Shown: positions 12,005-23,954, numbered from the stretch's first letter. The stretch is 64,000 nt of DNA from Phoronis australis (GCA_002633005.1 NMRA01000418.1:73519-137518); one strand, 5' to 3'. Numbers and translations are program-made. The notes: generated by a model not told the origin, from the sequence alone.

Positions 12005-12090
12005 GACACAATATGGCAGACAAGCGGAATTTTACTTTTTATTTGTTATCTAATTTTTACCCTTGTCTGTGTAATGTAACGGTCTCCAAA

Positions 12091-12760
12091 CAATTGGTCA
12101 AATTTTGAGAATTTAAGCTATTTACTAAGTTTCTGAAAATCAGAGAAATGCAAATTTTAAGAATTATTTTTGTCCATAATTGAAAAATTTAAAAACAAAG
12201 TATTTCATTATGGGTCAAAAGAAACGATAAATGCTACAGTAGTTATTTTCTCTACAAACTTGCTGATTCAGTTCGTAACTTACGAACCTTGATCAGGTGT
12301 TTGAGAATGATCTGTTGCATCAGATAATAAAATACGCTGTAGACAGTATTTGACTGTTGCTGCCTATACCAAAACTGACTGTGTCTACTTGAACGACCTC
12401 ACAAAACCTCTAACTGTAACACCTCTGCGATACATTAAGCCAAAGTTTGACAAATCAACCGTTAGATCAAGAATTGGCAATTAGATTTTGCAATTTCAAC
12501 CTGACATATTGAACCAGTCAATATAATTTGACCTAAAATCGGGACTCGGAAGACCAGACTTTAGAGCAATTTTTGACCAGGGAAATGTGAAAGGCTCACC
12601 ATATTGAAGTGGAGCAAACCTTCAAGATTTGAAAGTAAGTCTCATGTTTTGACAATGCGTTGACATTTCAGAACATATGCATACAATTGTCCACAAATAA
12701 GTACAATTTACATAATGTTTACAATGATCCCATACACAGTACAATTTTTCAAGAGGAAAA
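12091..12760. other. No gene seen
   Basis: AT-rich intergenic sequence past the end of the duplicated segment. No recognisable coding, RNA or repeat signal. Confidence 0.5.
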
Positions 12761-12769
12761 AACAGAGTA

Positions 12770-13018
12770 AGTCTTCAGCAACAAGAGCAACGCGGAGCTT
12801 TGAAATGCGTCCACGAATGCATCGCAAATGGTGTGCTTTTAGGGTTGCTTATTTGTGTCATAAAATGGGTACTAGATGGCGCAAAAACATACAATCTGTC
12901 CGAATATGGGAACATGTCACTGATTCTTTAATAGAAAGCTATACACAAAATTCCAACTTTCATAGAAATCCGCCAAGGAACTTCAGAGAAACAAAGGAAA
13001 ACGGAATAAAATGAAAGT
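12770..13018 (+). repeat. CTCF-motif repeat family, 5' end copy
   Basis: Begins 'caacaagagcaacgcggagc' like the copies at 47100 and 52855. The core 'gtactagatggcgcaaaa' deviates from CCASYAGRKGGC at its start. It ends where the DR1-family repeat flank (13020-13111) begins. Confidence 0.65.
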
Positions 13019-13350
13019 GACCTCTCCCGGTGCATTATGAGCCATAATGATAGAATAATTGTAAACTCGATTAAAAATGTGGTTAATGCTAAAAATCACA
13101 GATGTTTTACTTTAAAGTGTAAATTGCAAGGTCTCAACCAATCTGAACAACAATATGCTCTAAATTCGTGTTTATAATTATTCTTGCTATATTCTTAACA
13201 TTAACTGAGTTGTACGTCGCTATAAAAAGTTATTTACATATTTGTTGCCGTGGCGTTGTAACGCCATTGTTGTAACGGAAAATAGAAACGGCGCCATTTT
13301 CCTTCGTTACACATCTGTGACGTGGTGTTGGGGAACACAAAGAAAACAAT

Positions 13351-15151
13351 ATGGATCCCAGTGAGTACAGCAGCGTAGATGAAGAATATTTTGAAAGATA
13401 CAGGGAGGGTCAGGTGGAGTTTTCAGACGATTCTGACGTTTCGGATGTGGAGGAGGAGGCGACAGACCCCATAGGAACCGTTGAATTTGTGCTCACACCT
13501 TCTCTCTAGTAGAACCGTTTCCCTTGCTCCGGTTGTCGACGATCCAGCCCCAGCCGGTTCGTGCAGTGAATATCAACGGGCAGAAGGTGCGCAGGAGTTG
13601 CGACAGAATGTTAGTGACTGGTAAGAATATTATAAATATGCATCATACTACCGCGAATTACTACTTGGTCTTTTTTAATTTTAAGTTCAGTAGCTTTACC
13701 GGTCACTCCCAGGCGCTCTCGTCCCCACTGATGAATCATTTTTCAGCCGTGGATAAGTACCAGTTTCAGTGATAAAAAATGGGACTCGTTGCACTTACGC
13801 AAATCACTCAACAATGTGTGGTCTTTCATTATTTGTAGACAGTGGCGCATTGGTTTGGGCCCCGGACTCTTGTTTGTGAGACTCGGGTTCGAATCCTGGC
13901 TTTCACTGGCAGACAATTGGGCATTGTACGAAGTTGTCTCCTACTCCCCTGAGCTCAGTCTTACTAGTGAGTGAATAAATGTATGCATGGGAAAGAATGA
14001 GAACCACCTCCCAATACTCAACTGTGTAGTGTAAACAAGAGGAAAAAAGAATTGCAATTTTGCAACTTAGACTTTCTTACCTGGGGGCCGGAGGGAATTC
14101 CATGGGTTATAAAACAGGTCACTTCATTTTCATACTCTAGGGCCAAGTCAACTTGGACCCAGAGCAATGTACACACGTTTTTCTAACCAGGTTTAGTTTG
14201 TGTAAGTCAATGCTTTCATGCCTATGTACCTAATGTTGCTGTTATTTGTGAAAATTGGTACATGGCTTGGGTGCGAGTTGACTTGGGAAGGAACCGTCTG
14301 GTAAAGTTTCTAAAGAGTATAGAAGGCATCGGATATTGAGAAGTTTTTAAAAATGTTTACTGTAATATTCACGATTATTAACAAAACAGACCCCTCCATC
14401 AATGAATCAGGTGTCAGCAAATCAAACTAAGTATGTCCATTCCTATATATATATCCCCCAGGCATGATCTGCCACTGCCCTGGGTGTAGCAGTATTCATT
14501 TGTATGAAAAGTAAATATCTTTACTATTTATGTGATGTTTCAAAGCTTGTTTTTTGGAATTTAGTTTCATTTTTGTTCTGTTTTAAACAGGTCGCTGCTC
14601 AACAATCAGTCTTCTCGAAAACTGAGGTCATTGCAAACCCTCAATTAATTTGGCCGAGACACTCTTGGTAAATCAGTAATTTTTTCAATTCGACATTTTG
14701 ATGTTTACTAAAGTAATGTATACATATTGTCACATCTTGCAGGTGCACGTGTGACAACTGTCAGACTACTGCAGTCATTGAAGAAAGAGTATGTTGTCAA
14801 GAAGTCGACAAAGTTATTGCTAAACTTGAGGACGAAATGAAGAGGGACAACTTAAACGGAAGAAAAAAATGTATCGTGTACCATGGAAGTTTTCAACCTG
14901 TGTGCATCAATCGTGATGTTTTGGAGACTGCATGGTTGCAGTATAAAAGCCAATATCCGGATGGCTATGACGGACCCTTTGATAAAAGGATGCGACACAT
15001 AGCCTACAGACAGTTCCAAAGATGGGTGCATGGTCACCTAGGACGAACTGTCCGTGTTGTAATTCCAGCATGCGCAGTAGCCTGCATCAGAGCTTTTTAC
15101 CCTCCACCGGGAAATGAGGAGGACTTTGAGTTTCAAGGGTTTTCTTATTAG
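13351..15151 (+). pseudogene. P2X7-ballast-like zinc domain protein, one frameshift
   Basis: Exon 1 (13351-13620, donor gtaagaat) and exon 2 (14743-15151, acceptor cttgcag) join at a Trp codon to give WCTCDNC, the start of the zinc-binding cytoplasmic 'ballast' domain known from P2X receptor 7. Later hallmarks are ERVCCQE, CIVYHGSFQPVCINRDVL, AYRQFQRWVHGHLGR and VIPACAVACIRAFYPPPG, ending in a TAG. Exon 1 starts with an acidic region (MDPSEYSSVDEEYFERYREG), then hits a stop at 13507. Skipping one base in the TCTCTCT run restores the frame that reaches the junction, so this is a one-base slip, decay or sequencing error. No channel domain is present. In P2X7 the domain binds zinc and a guanine nucleotide; its role in a mobile element is unknown. 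Confidence 0.75.
13840..14010 (+). mobile_element. tRNA-derived SINE
   Basis: An A-box-like TGGCGCATTGG and a B box GGGTTCGAATCC lie about 50 bases apart, followed by a non-tRNA body with 'gtgagtgaataaatgtatgc'. It cannot fold as a full tRNA. It lies in the intron of the P2X7-like gene. Confidence 0.65.
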
Positions 15152-16019
15152 TTTCATTTATGTATATATATATCGAGTTGTCTTATCCCTGGAATGCCAA
15201 CTCCAGCTCATTACCTAAGTACTCTATTACTAAAACTTGTGACTCGGGGAGTATCTACTTTGGACGAGTTGAAATAAGTGACAAGTTCCATAGAGAGAAC
15301 AAATATCCTAACAAACGAATGCAATCACAGCGCAATCTCAGTGGTACAAAAATGAAGTTGGCATTCCATGATGGATTTCTGTGTTTTCAGAATGGTAAAC
15401 AATTGACAAAGAAAGTAGCATATATTGATGTTCAGGAACTTATAGTGACATGGTCATGACAAGTGTAATGTTACTAGAACTACATTATAAACCTCTAAAC
15501 TCAACATCAGTTATGGTTTACTTAGGAATTGGTCTCACTGGAGTTGTTAGTGAGTTTCAAGTGAACACATTCAACAATATTGCTGTTACATAAAAATCTG
15601 GACTATTGTCTGAGGTAGAGACTGAATCTCCTGCCCTCTTCTTATACAGTAGGACTCGTTACATTGGTAGTGCTTCATTGGAAACTAGAAAGGCTAGCAT
15701 GCATTAATTCCTGTAACGCCTCCAAGTAACTTTGACTTCGATGAAATATCTGTCTCACTGGCTCCAACTTACCGAGTTCTACTGTAATTCAACAAGACAT
15801 TAACTACCATGACGTGGCAAACTACTGAATTTCCACCCAAAAGCTCCAGTATGCAATAGCTTCAGATGTCTATGACATGGTATAAAACACACAAAATTAT
15901 ACACATGTATAGGAAGTGAGAAATCTGGAGAGAGTGCTTGGACCACTCGCAAAAAAACTCGCAAGAAAATGTTAGACAGTAGAGTTGGGATTCTGTGCAA
16001 ATGATTATTCTGTCGTACA
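15152..16019. other. 3' flank of P2X7-like gene, no gene seen
   Basis: A 99-codon open frame (15160-15459) has no family features. The repeated GTTGGCATTCC near 15190 (inverted) and 15358 is the only structure noticed. Confidence 0.45.
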
Positions 16020-16398
16020 ATTTGAATGATATTGGCAGACACGAGAAGACTGACGACCCATGTATATTTTCATCACTACCAATGTTTTAGGGTTTTTTTT
16101 TGAAAGCTGTACAGATAGCAATGCTAGAGTATTTATAGTACCAGTATTGGAAATCGTGAAACACTTTTGAGCGTGCCATATGGCTGTCCGCTTTGTATAA
16201 ACCCTGCGACATACTATGTTCTAACATTGAAACATTTCAATGTTACTTCAATATAATGACTATAAATATTGTGGCATAGCTTTTAGGTTTATTTGATTAA
16301 CAGTAAACTGTTGCCGTCCCATATAATGCATCGGTAAGGGGGCGAAAAGGTACCTGTGTGGGTCGTCAGTCTTTTCGTGCCCCAATATCATTCATTGT
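16020..16398. repeat. Small inverted-repeat (MITE-like) element
   Basis: Arms of about 40 bases at 16023-16062 and 16356-16398, both reading AATGATATTGG..CACGA.AAGACTGACGACCCA. The spacer of about 290 bases has no coding content. It is nested in the TTAA element. Confidence 0.6.
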
Positions 16399-16451
16399 CA
16401 TGTATGTGATGGAAAGAAATATCAGTACTGTCCATTGACAAAACAAGCAGT

Positions 16452-16664
16452 CTAATTGAATTTGTCTGGATATCGGCTCCTCATCCGTGCCACGGCCTCC
16501 TCCTTGGACACGTCTGGAGCACCAGCACTCAGCATTGGAGGGGCGTCAATTTCCAAACAAATTTCGAGGTCACTGGCTTCTCTTTTATTTCGCAACAAGT
16601 GTAACGTATTCTTCCTTACTTCGTTCACATACTCTGAAAAGCACAACTGCAATTTAAAGTAAAA
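16452..16664 (-). CDS. Possible 3' exon of the THAP gene
   Basis: Minus strand: acceptor tttaaattgcag, then an open frame to TAG ending in SKEEAVARMRSRYPDKFN. It has a charged helical region (NEVRKNTLHLLRNKREASDLE) and a Pro-rich patch. Its phase does not fit directly onto the THAP exon at 17577, so an intermediate exon would be needed or this belongs to something else. Function unknown. Confidence 0.35.
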   Translation of the reverse strand, partial: FYFKLQLCFSEYVNEVRKNTLHLLRNKREASDLEICLEIDAPPMLSAGAPDVSKEEAVARMRSRYPDKFN

Positions 16665-16899
16665 ATCATTTTGAATCAATGATTTAAGTTAAACACGACG
16701 TCACCTAAGTGCAAGTTTTCGCCTACTTTTATAACCTTCAAGCAAAGGCCAAAACCAGAGTTAACCCTGTTTTATTTTTGAAGCAGGTTACTTTAATAAT
16801 CAAAACCGTGCAACTTAAGTACCATCGTTAGAACAGTTCAAACTTTTGTCAGCACACCACCATCTATTACTTGGTTGACAAAACCCCACAAAGAACCTC

Positions 16900-17060
16900 C
16901 TGATGCTCAAATACAGTGGTCTCTGATATTCAGAAGCGCACCATAGCCTCGTAGGGGGGGGGGGGCTGTAGTAATAGCCGAGATTACCCGACTCAGGAAT
17001 CGAACCCACGACCCCCATAAAACCGGCAAGCGTGCTAACCATTCAGCTAATAGGCAATTT
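16900..17060 (-). mobile_element. tRNA-derived SINE
   Basis: Read on the minus strand: TAGCTGAATGG (A box), 'ttagcacgcttgccgg', then GGGTTCGATTCC (B box) and a non-tRNA body with a C-run. Arrangement and spacing are typical of SINE heads; no full cloverleaf. It probably disrupts the downstream part of the THAP gene. Confidence 0.65.
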
Positions 17061-17576
17061 CCCATTAGCGAGTAGCTAACAGAGGCTCATATGATTCACC
17101 GGAAGCACATCTACAACAGGGCTATAGTACATGTATGTAGTTACTTCAGAGCTGGGCCGCCCATCGGCATGGGCGGTGTGCACCATAGGGGGCTGATGGT
17201 ATTGTCCCCCCAAGTGCTGCTCTCCCCATAGTACCAGGTGTATATCTCCACTCTAATTTGGCTGAAGACAATGATTCTCAAAAATATGATACCCTAAATG
17301 ATCCTTACTGACTTCGCGTGACTTGACTTTGAGAACCATCAGCAAATGAAATTGCATTGGGTCAACATGATGCTCAACTAGCGCTGCTACACACACAACA
17401 CCAAGAACAGTTGAATCAACAAATAGCCTACTGGGCAACATTCCAAAGAAATACCACCGGCAACACTCAGCAATTGTTGACCGCGAGAACTATGGTGATT
17501 GCGAAAAAAGATCGTTATAGTTCAAGCACTGAGAAAGCGTCATGGATATAAGCCATAAATTATGAAGATAACTTAC

Positions 17577-17823
17577 CTTTTCACAAGACCAGCTTCAAAC
17601 TTCATGATATGTTTGTCGTCGAAGCAGCCGTCCTCAAAGTGGTCGGAGCATATTTCGGCTCCGACAGACTGGCCGACTCGACAGTCATTTTACAATGACG
17701 AGCAGTGCACACGAAAACGTGCCATTTCGCGGCCAGATGCTTGTCTTTGGGAAACCTAAATAGGGTCACGCCTTCCACCTGGCTGGTGTTAGCACAGTTG
17801 GCGCACACACACCGATGTACCAT
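17577..17823 (-). pseudogene. THAP domain exon with a one-base frame break
   Basis: Starts ATG at 17823 in good context (gacATGG) and reads MVHRCVCANCANTS, then TLFRFPKDKHLAAKWHVF, the first half of a THAP zinc finger (C-x2-C, Trp). The second half, ICSDHFEDGCF, is in the next frame; one extra base near 17655 would join them. Donor gtaagt follows at 17576. THAP domains in transposases bind the element ends. No DDE catalytic region follows inside the element, so it is probably a truncated transposase. Confidence 0.7.
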
Positions 17824-18101
17824 GTCTAAATCACGCCAAGATTGAACGCTCCTTGTTCGTCTTCCACTGTTTTGTATGTGCGGTAAACTGCATTGTGGGA
17901 TATTGATCTAGTTTGTGTTCCCCAACACCATGTCACGGTGTCAAAGGTCAACTTTTCGCGGATTTTTTTTAATTTTCGCTTTTTAACGTAACTACAGACA
18001 CAATAACATGATAATTGGAAGAAGATATATCCAACTAACAATATCTTGAAAATATTATTACAATTTAACATATTACTTAGACATTGCAATTTACACTTTA
18101 A

Positions 18102-18955
18102 GCACTTCAGAATACAAGATGAATGAATTGGTCTATCTTTCAGAAGAAAAATGCACCTAATGACCCCATGGGTGCACAAATGACCTGAAAATTTAGAATT
18201 CAATTGGCATGTTGACTTACACCAGTGTGCTGAAATTGAAAAGAATTCCTTGAAAAACATAAGAGATAACATTTTGAACGTTACATGACCTTTGCACTAA
18301 TTGAACCTATCCGGTGCATTATAAGCGTCTTTAGGAGAATTATTGCAAAGCCCATTAAAAGTTTGTTTAATGCTGAGAATCACAGTTGTCTAACGGTTGA
18401 CACATCAGAATGCTTGCTGTTTGAAAAGGTCAAATTTTCAGAAGAAAAATGCACCTAATGACCCCATGTTTGCACTAAATGACCTGAAACTTTGGCTTCC
18501 ACATTGAATTACCTGTGCCAATCAGACCTGCCAATTTGAGGTGTCTAGCTCAAAATTTTAGTTTGCACCTAATGACCTTTGACCTATTTCACCTGATTGG
18601 ATGACCCGATTACTTAGAAAAGTAATTTTTTAAATTGCCTTAGTGACTTATACCTGTGCACCGAATTTGAAAAGAATAGCTTTAAAAACGAAGGAGTAGC
18701 ATTTTGAAAATTACATGCCTTTGCACCAAATGACATCTCCCGGTGCAATATGGAATATGATTTTATAACGAATAAAAATTTTTGTACTAAAAAAAATCAC
18801 ATGCAGAATTTAAAGAACATGTCTGCACCCATTTTGGAGTTATTAAGCCTCAAAGTTGGTCGGAAGAAGAATAAGAAGAATAAGAATAAGAATAAAATTG
18901 AAGAAAACCCAGGAACAACAGTATTCTGCGCTTACACGTGCAGAGTAACTACAAC
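18102..18955 (+). repeat. DR1-hairpin repeat family (copy 1, array)
   Basis: Multiple 'tgcacctaatgacc' units. A perfect direct repeat TGACCTTTGACCT (AGGTCA-A-AGGTCA on the other strand) is at 18573-18585. The 3' end has a (GAATAA)n-like run, 'aaaattgaagaaaacccagg' and a hairpin CTGCGC...GTGCAG at 18925-18945. Left part of this copy lies at 13020-13111, split by the TTAA element. Confidence 0.75.
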
Positions 18956-20305
18956 TAGTAGGTGCCAGGGTAGTCAAAGTCGTCATCATCATCCGTCCTC
19001 TTCACACTGAGAACATATATGCCATCCTTAGAATGATTTGATTGATAGAGAGGTAGACTCGAAAACAGCAAAAAATGGCCACTATGTGGTGTAAATTACG
19101 TTGATTCTATCCAAAAATGGGAGGATTGCGTCATCTCATCAATAGATGCCCGTATTCAAAATTTTATGAAAATCTGTTGAGGACCTTTGAACATACAGAG
19201 GTAAACGTAAAACTTAAATTGCCACCAGGGGGCATACCAGTACTCAGATCCATCTCAAAATAATCGTCGTTTGTTGTCACCATCATGTAAACACGCTTCC
19301 TAATATTAGTAAAGATCCTACAAACGGTTTATGAGATATAGCTATGGGCGGAAATTAAACTGCCACTAGGAGGCGCCACAATAATCAAAGTCATCGGAAA
19401 ATCATCGTCAGCTGTTCACTTTATGATCAAAACATAAATGCCAATTTTCACAATAATCCTGAAAGCGGATTGGTTTATAGAGGGGTGGACGCCAAAAACA
19501 GAATCGAAAACAGTAAAAAGGGACACTAGGTGGCGTAAACTGAAAATGGAAAGATAGCATCACCTAACAGAAGCCTGTACGCCAAATTTTATGAAAATAT
19601 GTTGAGGACCTTTGAAGATTCAGAGGAAAACATAAAAAATAAAATTGCCACTAGGTGGCAGACCAGTCAGCAGATCTGTCCGAAAGTCGTCGTCCATTGT
19701 CAACATCATATAAATAAATGCACTTACTAATTTAGTAAAGATGCTGCAAAACGGTTAAGGAGATAAAGGCACAGGCACCAAAAAATAAAACTGCCACTAG
19801 GAGACGCCACAGTAGTTGAAGTCGTCGGAAAATCATTGTCAACCTTCATCTTCATAGTAAAAACATACATGCCAATTTTCACAATCATGCTTAGAGCGGT
19901 TTGATTGATAGAGGGGCGGACATCAAAAAACAGACTTGAAAACAGTAAAAATGGCCACTAGGTGGCGCAAACTATCTCGAATCCATCCGAAAACGGCAGG
20001 ATGATGTCATTTTACTAATTATGTACCAAATTTCATGAAAATACCTTGAGGACCTTTGAAGATAGAGGTAAACGTAAAAAAACAAATTGCCACTACGGGG
20101 CACACCGGCAGTTGGATCAGTCGGAAAGTTCGTTCATGCCGTCCCATTTATGAAAGGAATATATGTCCAAAATTTCATGAGCATACCTCTACCGGTTTTG
20201 GAGATAGAGCAGCAGACGCCAGAAGCTAGACACCGGAAGCCGTATGGACGCAGATAACAGCATAATGCGTCCACAAATAAATATGTGGATGCATAATAAA
20301 CCAAA
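18956..20305 (+). repeat. CTCF-motif repeat family, long array
   Basis: About three tandem units of roughly 450 bases, each with 'ctgccactaggaggcgcc', 'atggccactaggtggcgc' and 'attgccactagggggca' blocks about 130-170 bases apart. Exact CCASYAGRKGGC matches at 19222, 19648 and 19955, all on the plus strand. It ends in a palindrome 'atgcgtccaca..tatgtggatgcat' at about 20266-20300. Confidence 0.8.
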
Positions 20306-20366
20306 GTTGAGGGTAACTAACAGGAAAGTTAGTAAACAGGTCAACCTTGAGACAGAAATTAAAACT

Positions 20367-20394
20367 GTGTTTCTGTTTCTGTTTCTGTTTCTGT
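20367..20394 (+). repeat. (TTTCTG)n microsatellite
   Basis: Four tandem TTTCTG units; simple repeat only. Confidence 0.8.
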
Positions 20395-20399
20395 GGTGA

Positions 20400-23162
20400 C
20401 GTCAGAGGGTAGGCAGCGGGATAGTCCCTGGTCCTAACCCTTCCAGTATCGCACGCAATGTAAATTTTGAGATGCTGTGACTATACTAAAATTACTGGTC
20501 TCATCTAAAAGCCCAATCTGACCAGGTGTCCTGTAACTTTCAATTTTTTGGCTAAATGCACACATTTTTGAGTGTCACGGGACCCTAAAAATTAGCTCGA
20601 TTTTGATGTGTGTTGCTAATTCTTGTCATAAAAATGCTAATTATGGGTACTTCACTATACTATCAAATTTGTGCAATCACATGAACCCCAAACTTTATAA
20701 AAATAACATCTCAACTTTGGCACATCATTGACTTCTTGGGGTCAAAGGTCATCTCCTGGATATCATGGTGCCGGATGCCGTCCACCACAAGAGTGTTAAA
20801 TAGTTTAGTTAATGTTAAGTTTTCAATCACAATTAAAATATTAGTTCCTGATTCTTATTTAACTAGTTACGCAATAAAGACCAACAATTTAGATCATAGG
20901 GATTATTTGTTAAGTCAGAAATTGCGTGACAGACGTACAGCGAATTTGTACGTCCGTCACCTCCGTCCATCACAGCCAAGAAATTACAATTTTTCAGTCA
21001 ATAAAAATAACCTTCGGTCATATTTTTACTTTCAAAATTTGCAGAAGATAAACTGTATCTCACACCTAAGATCCTTAAAGTGACAAAATGATAATACAAA
21101 GGCAGCTTAATAATTAAGTGAATAAGTTGCCGCAGATTTAAACTCAATGCATTGGACTTTTTCAATTTCAAAAGTATTCATTTTGTAGAAAAGTCATAGT
21201 TTAAATTGTCATCTACTTATTCTTTAGTAGAATTCATTTCATTAAAATCAGACAGTTCAACTAAATTACAAAATGTAAACAAAACAAAATGATAATTAAA
21301 TGAAGTTAATATTTCTATCTGTTGGTATGCCCGTGTTTGTAAAAAAATGCTTAGCTTTCAGAAAAAATCAAGATGCAAAAATATTCATACAAAAAGTTCC
21401 TAAGATGCTCTAGAGTGTAAATAACAAAAGACCTAAAGGAAGACATGTCAAGTTGCTGTTGCAATGTATTCAACATGTTATTTTTGCTCTGACCTGCCAC
21501 GCTGTATTTTTGTTGAAAAAGCAGATACTGGGCCTTTTCAAGCGGTAGGGACCTACCACCTACTTTACTGAGTACTTTTTCACACCCTCACTGTAGTCAC
21601 TCGTTTTGTGTCTTTCAGTGGATTGGGTCATTGGGTGGCTCATGTATGAAATGACTTCATAGCAATTATTGTCTCATCTTTCATACTGATGATCCCTCGA
21701 TCTTTTTAAGAATTAGGCTATTTTTTTCTGCTGAGCCTCGAGTGTATTAAACAGGGGGTTTAGAAACGTTAGAGGAAATTGTTGGAGACAACGGGAACAA
21801 CAGAGGGATGCAACCAGGAGAAGTATAAATATCTGCTGGAATATTCTCTGAAAACATGCAATTGTGAATCAAAAAATTTATAACCTGTACTTGCGTGTAC
21901 TGTGATGTCACATCACCTTTACTAATATATACATGGGCATGGGTCAGAACCATCAACAACATGGCCCAGAAAATATGTTTGTTAAAGTTAAGGGCGAGCT
22001 CTCATTTCAAAAACAAATAATTAAAATATGTTCTCATTACAATGATGATTTATTGTTTTAAACTTTGTTTCACACTTTGTATTGTGACAGTCACATTTCC
22101 TTATTACTTTTGATTTTGTATTCTATTTAACCCATTAAAACATTTTTCCTGATAAACTAAAATCTGTCAAATACAAAATGATTATCACTTTCATTTCCAT
22201 CTGTATGGCTTGCCATCTTCAAAGGGAAGAAAAGATTTTTGGGGGTTGTTTCACATCTTTGAACAAATGTATTGGAAAGTTAACATCCTAGAATATATTC
22301 GTAACATACGGCCACCTGTTACGATTTCATGCAAATGGTCAGTCACTACATTTTAATTACATCGAATAATAGTACCAAAAGACCAATATAACTGAAATAG
22401 TGCAAATGTATTAATTATTCTGAATTGATATCTTTAAGTCACAAAAAACAATTTATTTCTAGAAATTTAGAGCGTACGTCCGTCACTAACTCAACTTAAT
22501 ATATCAAGCTGTCTCACAAAAATTTCTTAGAAGATATTGTCAAAAAATTAGTGTGTTGTAGTTTGCAAACATTCCACTAATTCTTCATATAAAACAAAAA
22601 TTGTAACTTTATGCCACTCAAAGAAAATTAAACTTAACAACTTAAAAAAATAATTCAAATTGTCCGCGTAAGTCCGTCACACCTGAGGCAATTTTCTCAG
22701 TCAGACCAAAAGTTGTTGCTTGGAAAGCGATCAATGACATCTATCAAACAGGAACTAAACAAATAATTGCACAGAGCTCCTAGTGATGAGTCTAGGGATC
22801 ATTTTGTCCACCTGTAATTCATTGAGGTGGGAATTTTTGGAAAATGAAGTTGTTAACTCTGGCATTTTCTATGAGTCAAATGGTTCAAGTGGCAGGTAGA
22901 GAGAATGCAATATTAATAAAAAATTTGAAAGTACCCCAAGAATGCAACACATGAAATTAAGGTCATGAAGGAAAACGTATAACATGCATTACCAATGGTG
23001 ATTACTGAGAAAGCACATCTCAATGTATCTTGGAGGTTACAATAGAATCGTGGTTCATTACAACAATTTCCTAAGTAATATGCAGTTACTGACATCCTAC
23101 TAATGCATATTTTAACCTAAAACAGGAATGAGTACCATGACACAGTTTAAATAGCAACTTAC
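20400..23162. other. AT-rich interval, no gene seen
   Basis: No supported coding sequence. The motif GTCCGTCAC recurs (about 20951, 22477, 22673) and its complement at 29190, perhaps a decayed repeat. Confidence 0.5.
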
Positions 23163-23486
23163 CGGTCTCCTTAAGGGCCTCAGTTTCAGCGTATAAAGTA
23201 GCCTGTCTGTTGGACACTTGACATCGGAACTGTACGCCATCATCAGCTGCTTCCAAGTTGACCGTCAGTATGCTGCTGCCGTTTGTGGTTCCATCATTGT
23301 TGTTGGCAGTAGTCTTGGTAAGATTCTCTGTTATATCTGTGTAGGCACCGCTACCAATCCGACGTGACCACACCATAGATGCCTGTGGTTTGCCCAAGTT
23401 GGCCGTACATATAAGGACAGTTGGTCCTGCTCCACCAAGAACAGGCTGCGTCGGGGCTCCAGATATAGATGGTGTACTTGGACGGA
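23163..23486 (-). CDS. Ig-like (C2/I-type) domain exon
   Basis: Minus-strand exon between acceptor 'ccacatgaacag' and donor gtaagt, 324 nt, phase 1-1, the usual phase of Ig modules. It reads RPSTPSISGAPTQPVLGGAG, then Cys in TVLICTANLG, Trp in MVWSRR, and the second Cys in DDGVQFRCQVSN after SILTVNLEAADDG, and ends ETEALKETG. This is a complete Ig fold with N-glycosylation sites (NLT, NGS). The upstream V-like exon at 28224 ends in the right phase to join it. The leftover G joins the AC of the 36-nt micro-exons as Asp. Receptor or adhesion role is inferred; the family is not identified. Confidence 0.8.
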
Positions 23487-23834
23487 CTGTTCATGTGGAA
23501 ACAAGTTTAAATTAAGCATTACAGCACCAATGCACCTATCTACAATTGATCACCAAGGTACTTTAAGACACTTTGACAAGTGAACGATGTTCTTGCATGC
23601 GCTTACCCTCAATTTGGCATGATAAAATGTGCTCAGACTTCTACATGGCTTTTTTTAACATGTACATGTAGTAGCAACCTCTGTTAAAACTTATGATACA
23701 TTTGAATAGCCACCATCGCCACTTGAAGATTGCTGACACTTGAATAATTACGGGTCACCTTAATAGTTGCGGGCGCCATTTATTAATGCAGTCCACAGAT
23801 CCACCGACCACAATACAGCCAAGAGCGCGGCAAG

Positions 23835-23954
23835 ATGGTGGGTCAACCATTCCGAAGCATGTTCAGTCTAATAAATCACATTATGGATGACCGAAATTTG
23901 GAGAAGTTAACCGAGGCAATTGTAGAACATGCTATGAACAGTTCCACTAAATAA
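23835..23954 (+). CDS. Small ORF, 39 codons
   Basis: ATG in good context (caagATGG), reading MVGQPFRSMFSLINHIMDDR to NSSTK and TAA. Amphipathic helix-like stretch in the middle. The 'CAAGATGG' around the start also resembles a YY1-type promoter element. No family recognised; it may be chance or a first exon. Confidence 0.22.
   Translation: MVGQPFRSMFSLINHIMDDRNLEKLTEAIVEHAMNSSTK

Larger units (their letters stand above)
6530..12090 (+). repeat. Segmental duplication, copy 1
   Basis: Matches 57160-62735 in the same orientation over long blocks: 6530-7640 with 57163-58480, about 8890-9130 with 58515-58745, and 9150-12090 with 59495-62735. Copy 1 has an extra block at about 7640-8880 of CTCF-motif repeat. 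Copy 2 has extra blocks at about 58745-59495 and 61502-61846. Substitutions are scattered, so this is an old real duplication, not an assembly overlap. Stretches not listed separately (7640-8020, 9000-9960, 10470-11530) show no supported gene. Confidence 0.85.
13112..18101. mobile_element. TTAA-bounded transposon with P2X7-ballast and THAP genes
   Basis: Ends are inverted: TTAAAGTGTAAATTGCAA at 13112 and its reverse complement ending in TTAA at 18101. A second inverted block, GGTGTTGGGGAACACAAA, lies at 13325-13342 and 17914-17931. The flanks (13020-13111 and 18102 onward) are two halves of a DR1-family repeat whose uninterrupted copies occur at 18300-18460 and 49960-50110, so the insertion can be seen against an empty paralogous site. 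TTAA duplication plus a THAP gene suggests Kolobok (inference). Two convergent genes are inside, both with frame breaks and no visible DDE domain, so this copy is probably non-autonomous. Confidence 0.7.

Noticed and set aside
18750-19010. 86-codon ORF (Lys/Asn-rich)
   Set aside because: Lies across the end of the DR1 repeat and its microsatellite.
20736-22690. GTCCGTCAC repeats as a regulatory array
   Set aside because: Copies are few, irregularly spaced and in AT-rich unique sequence; no structure beyond the word itself.
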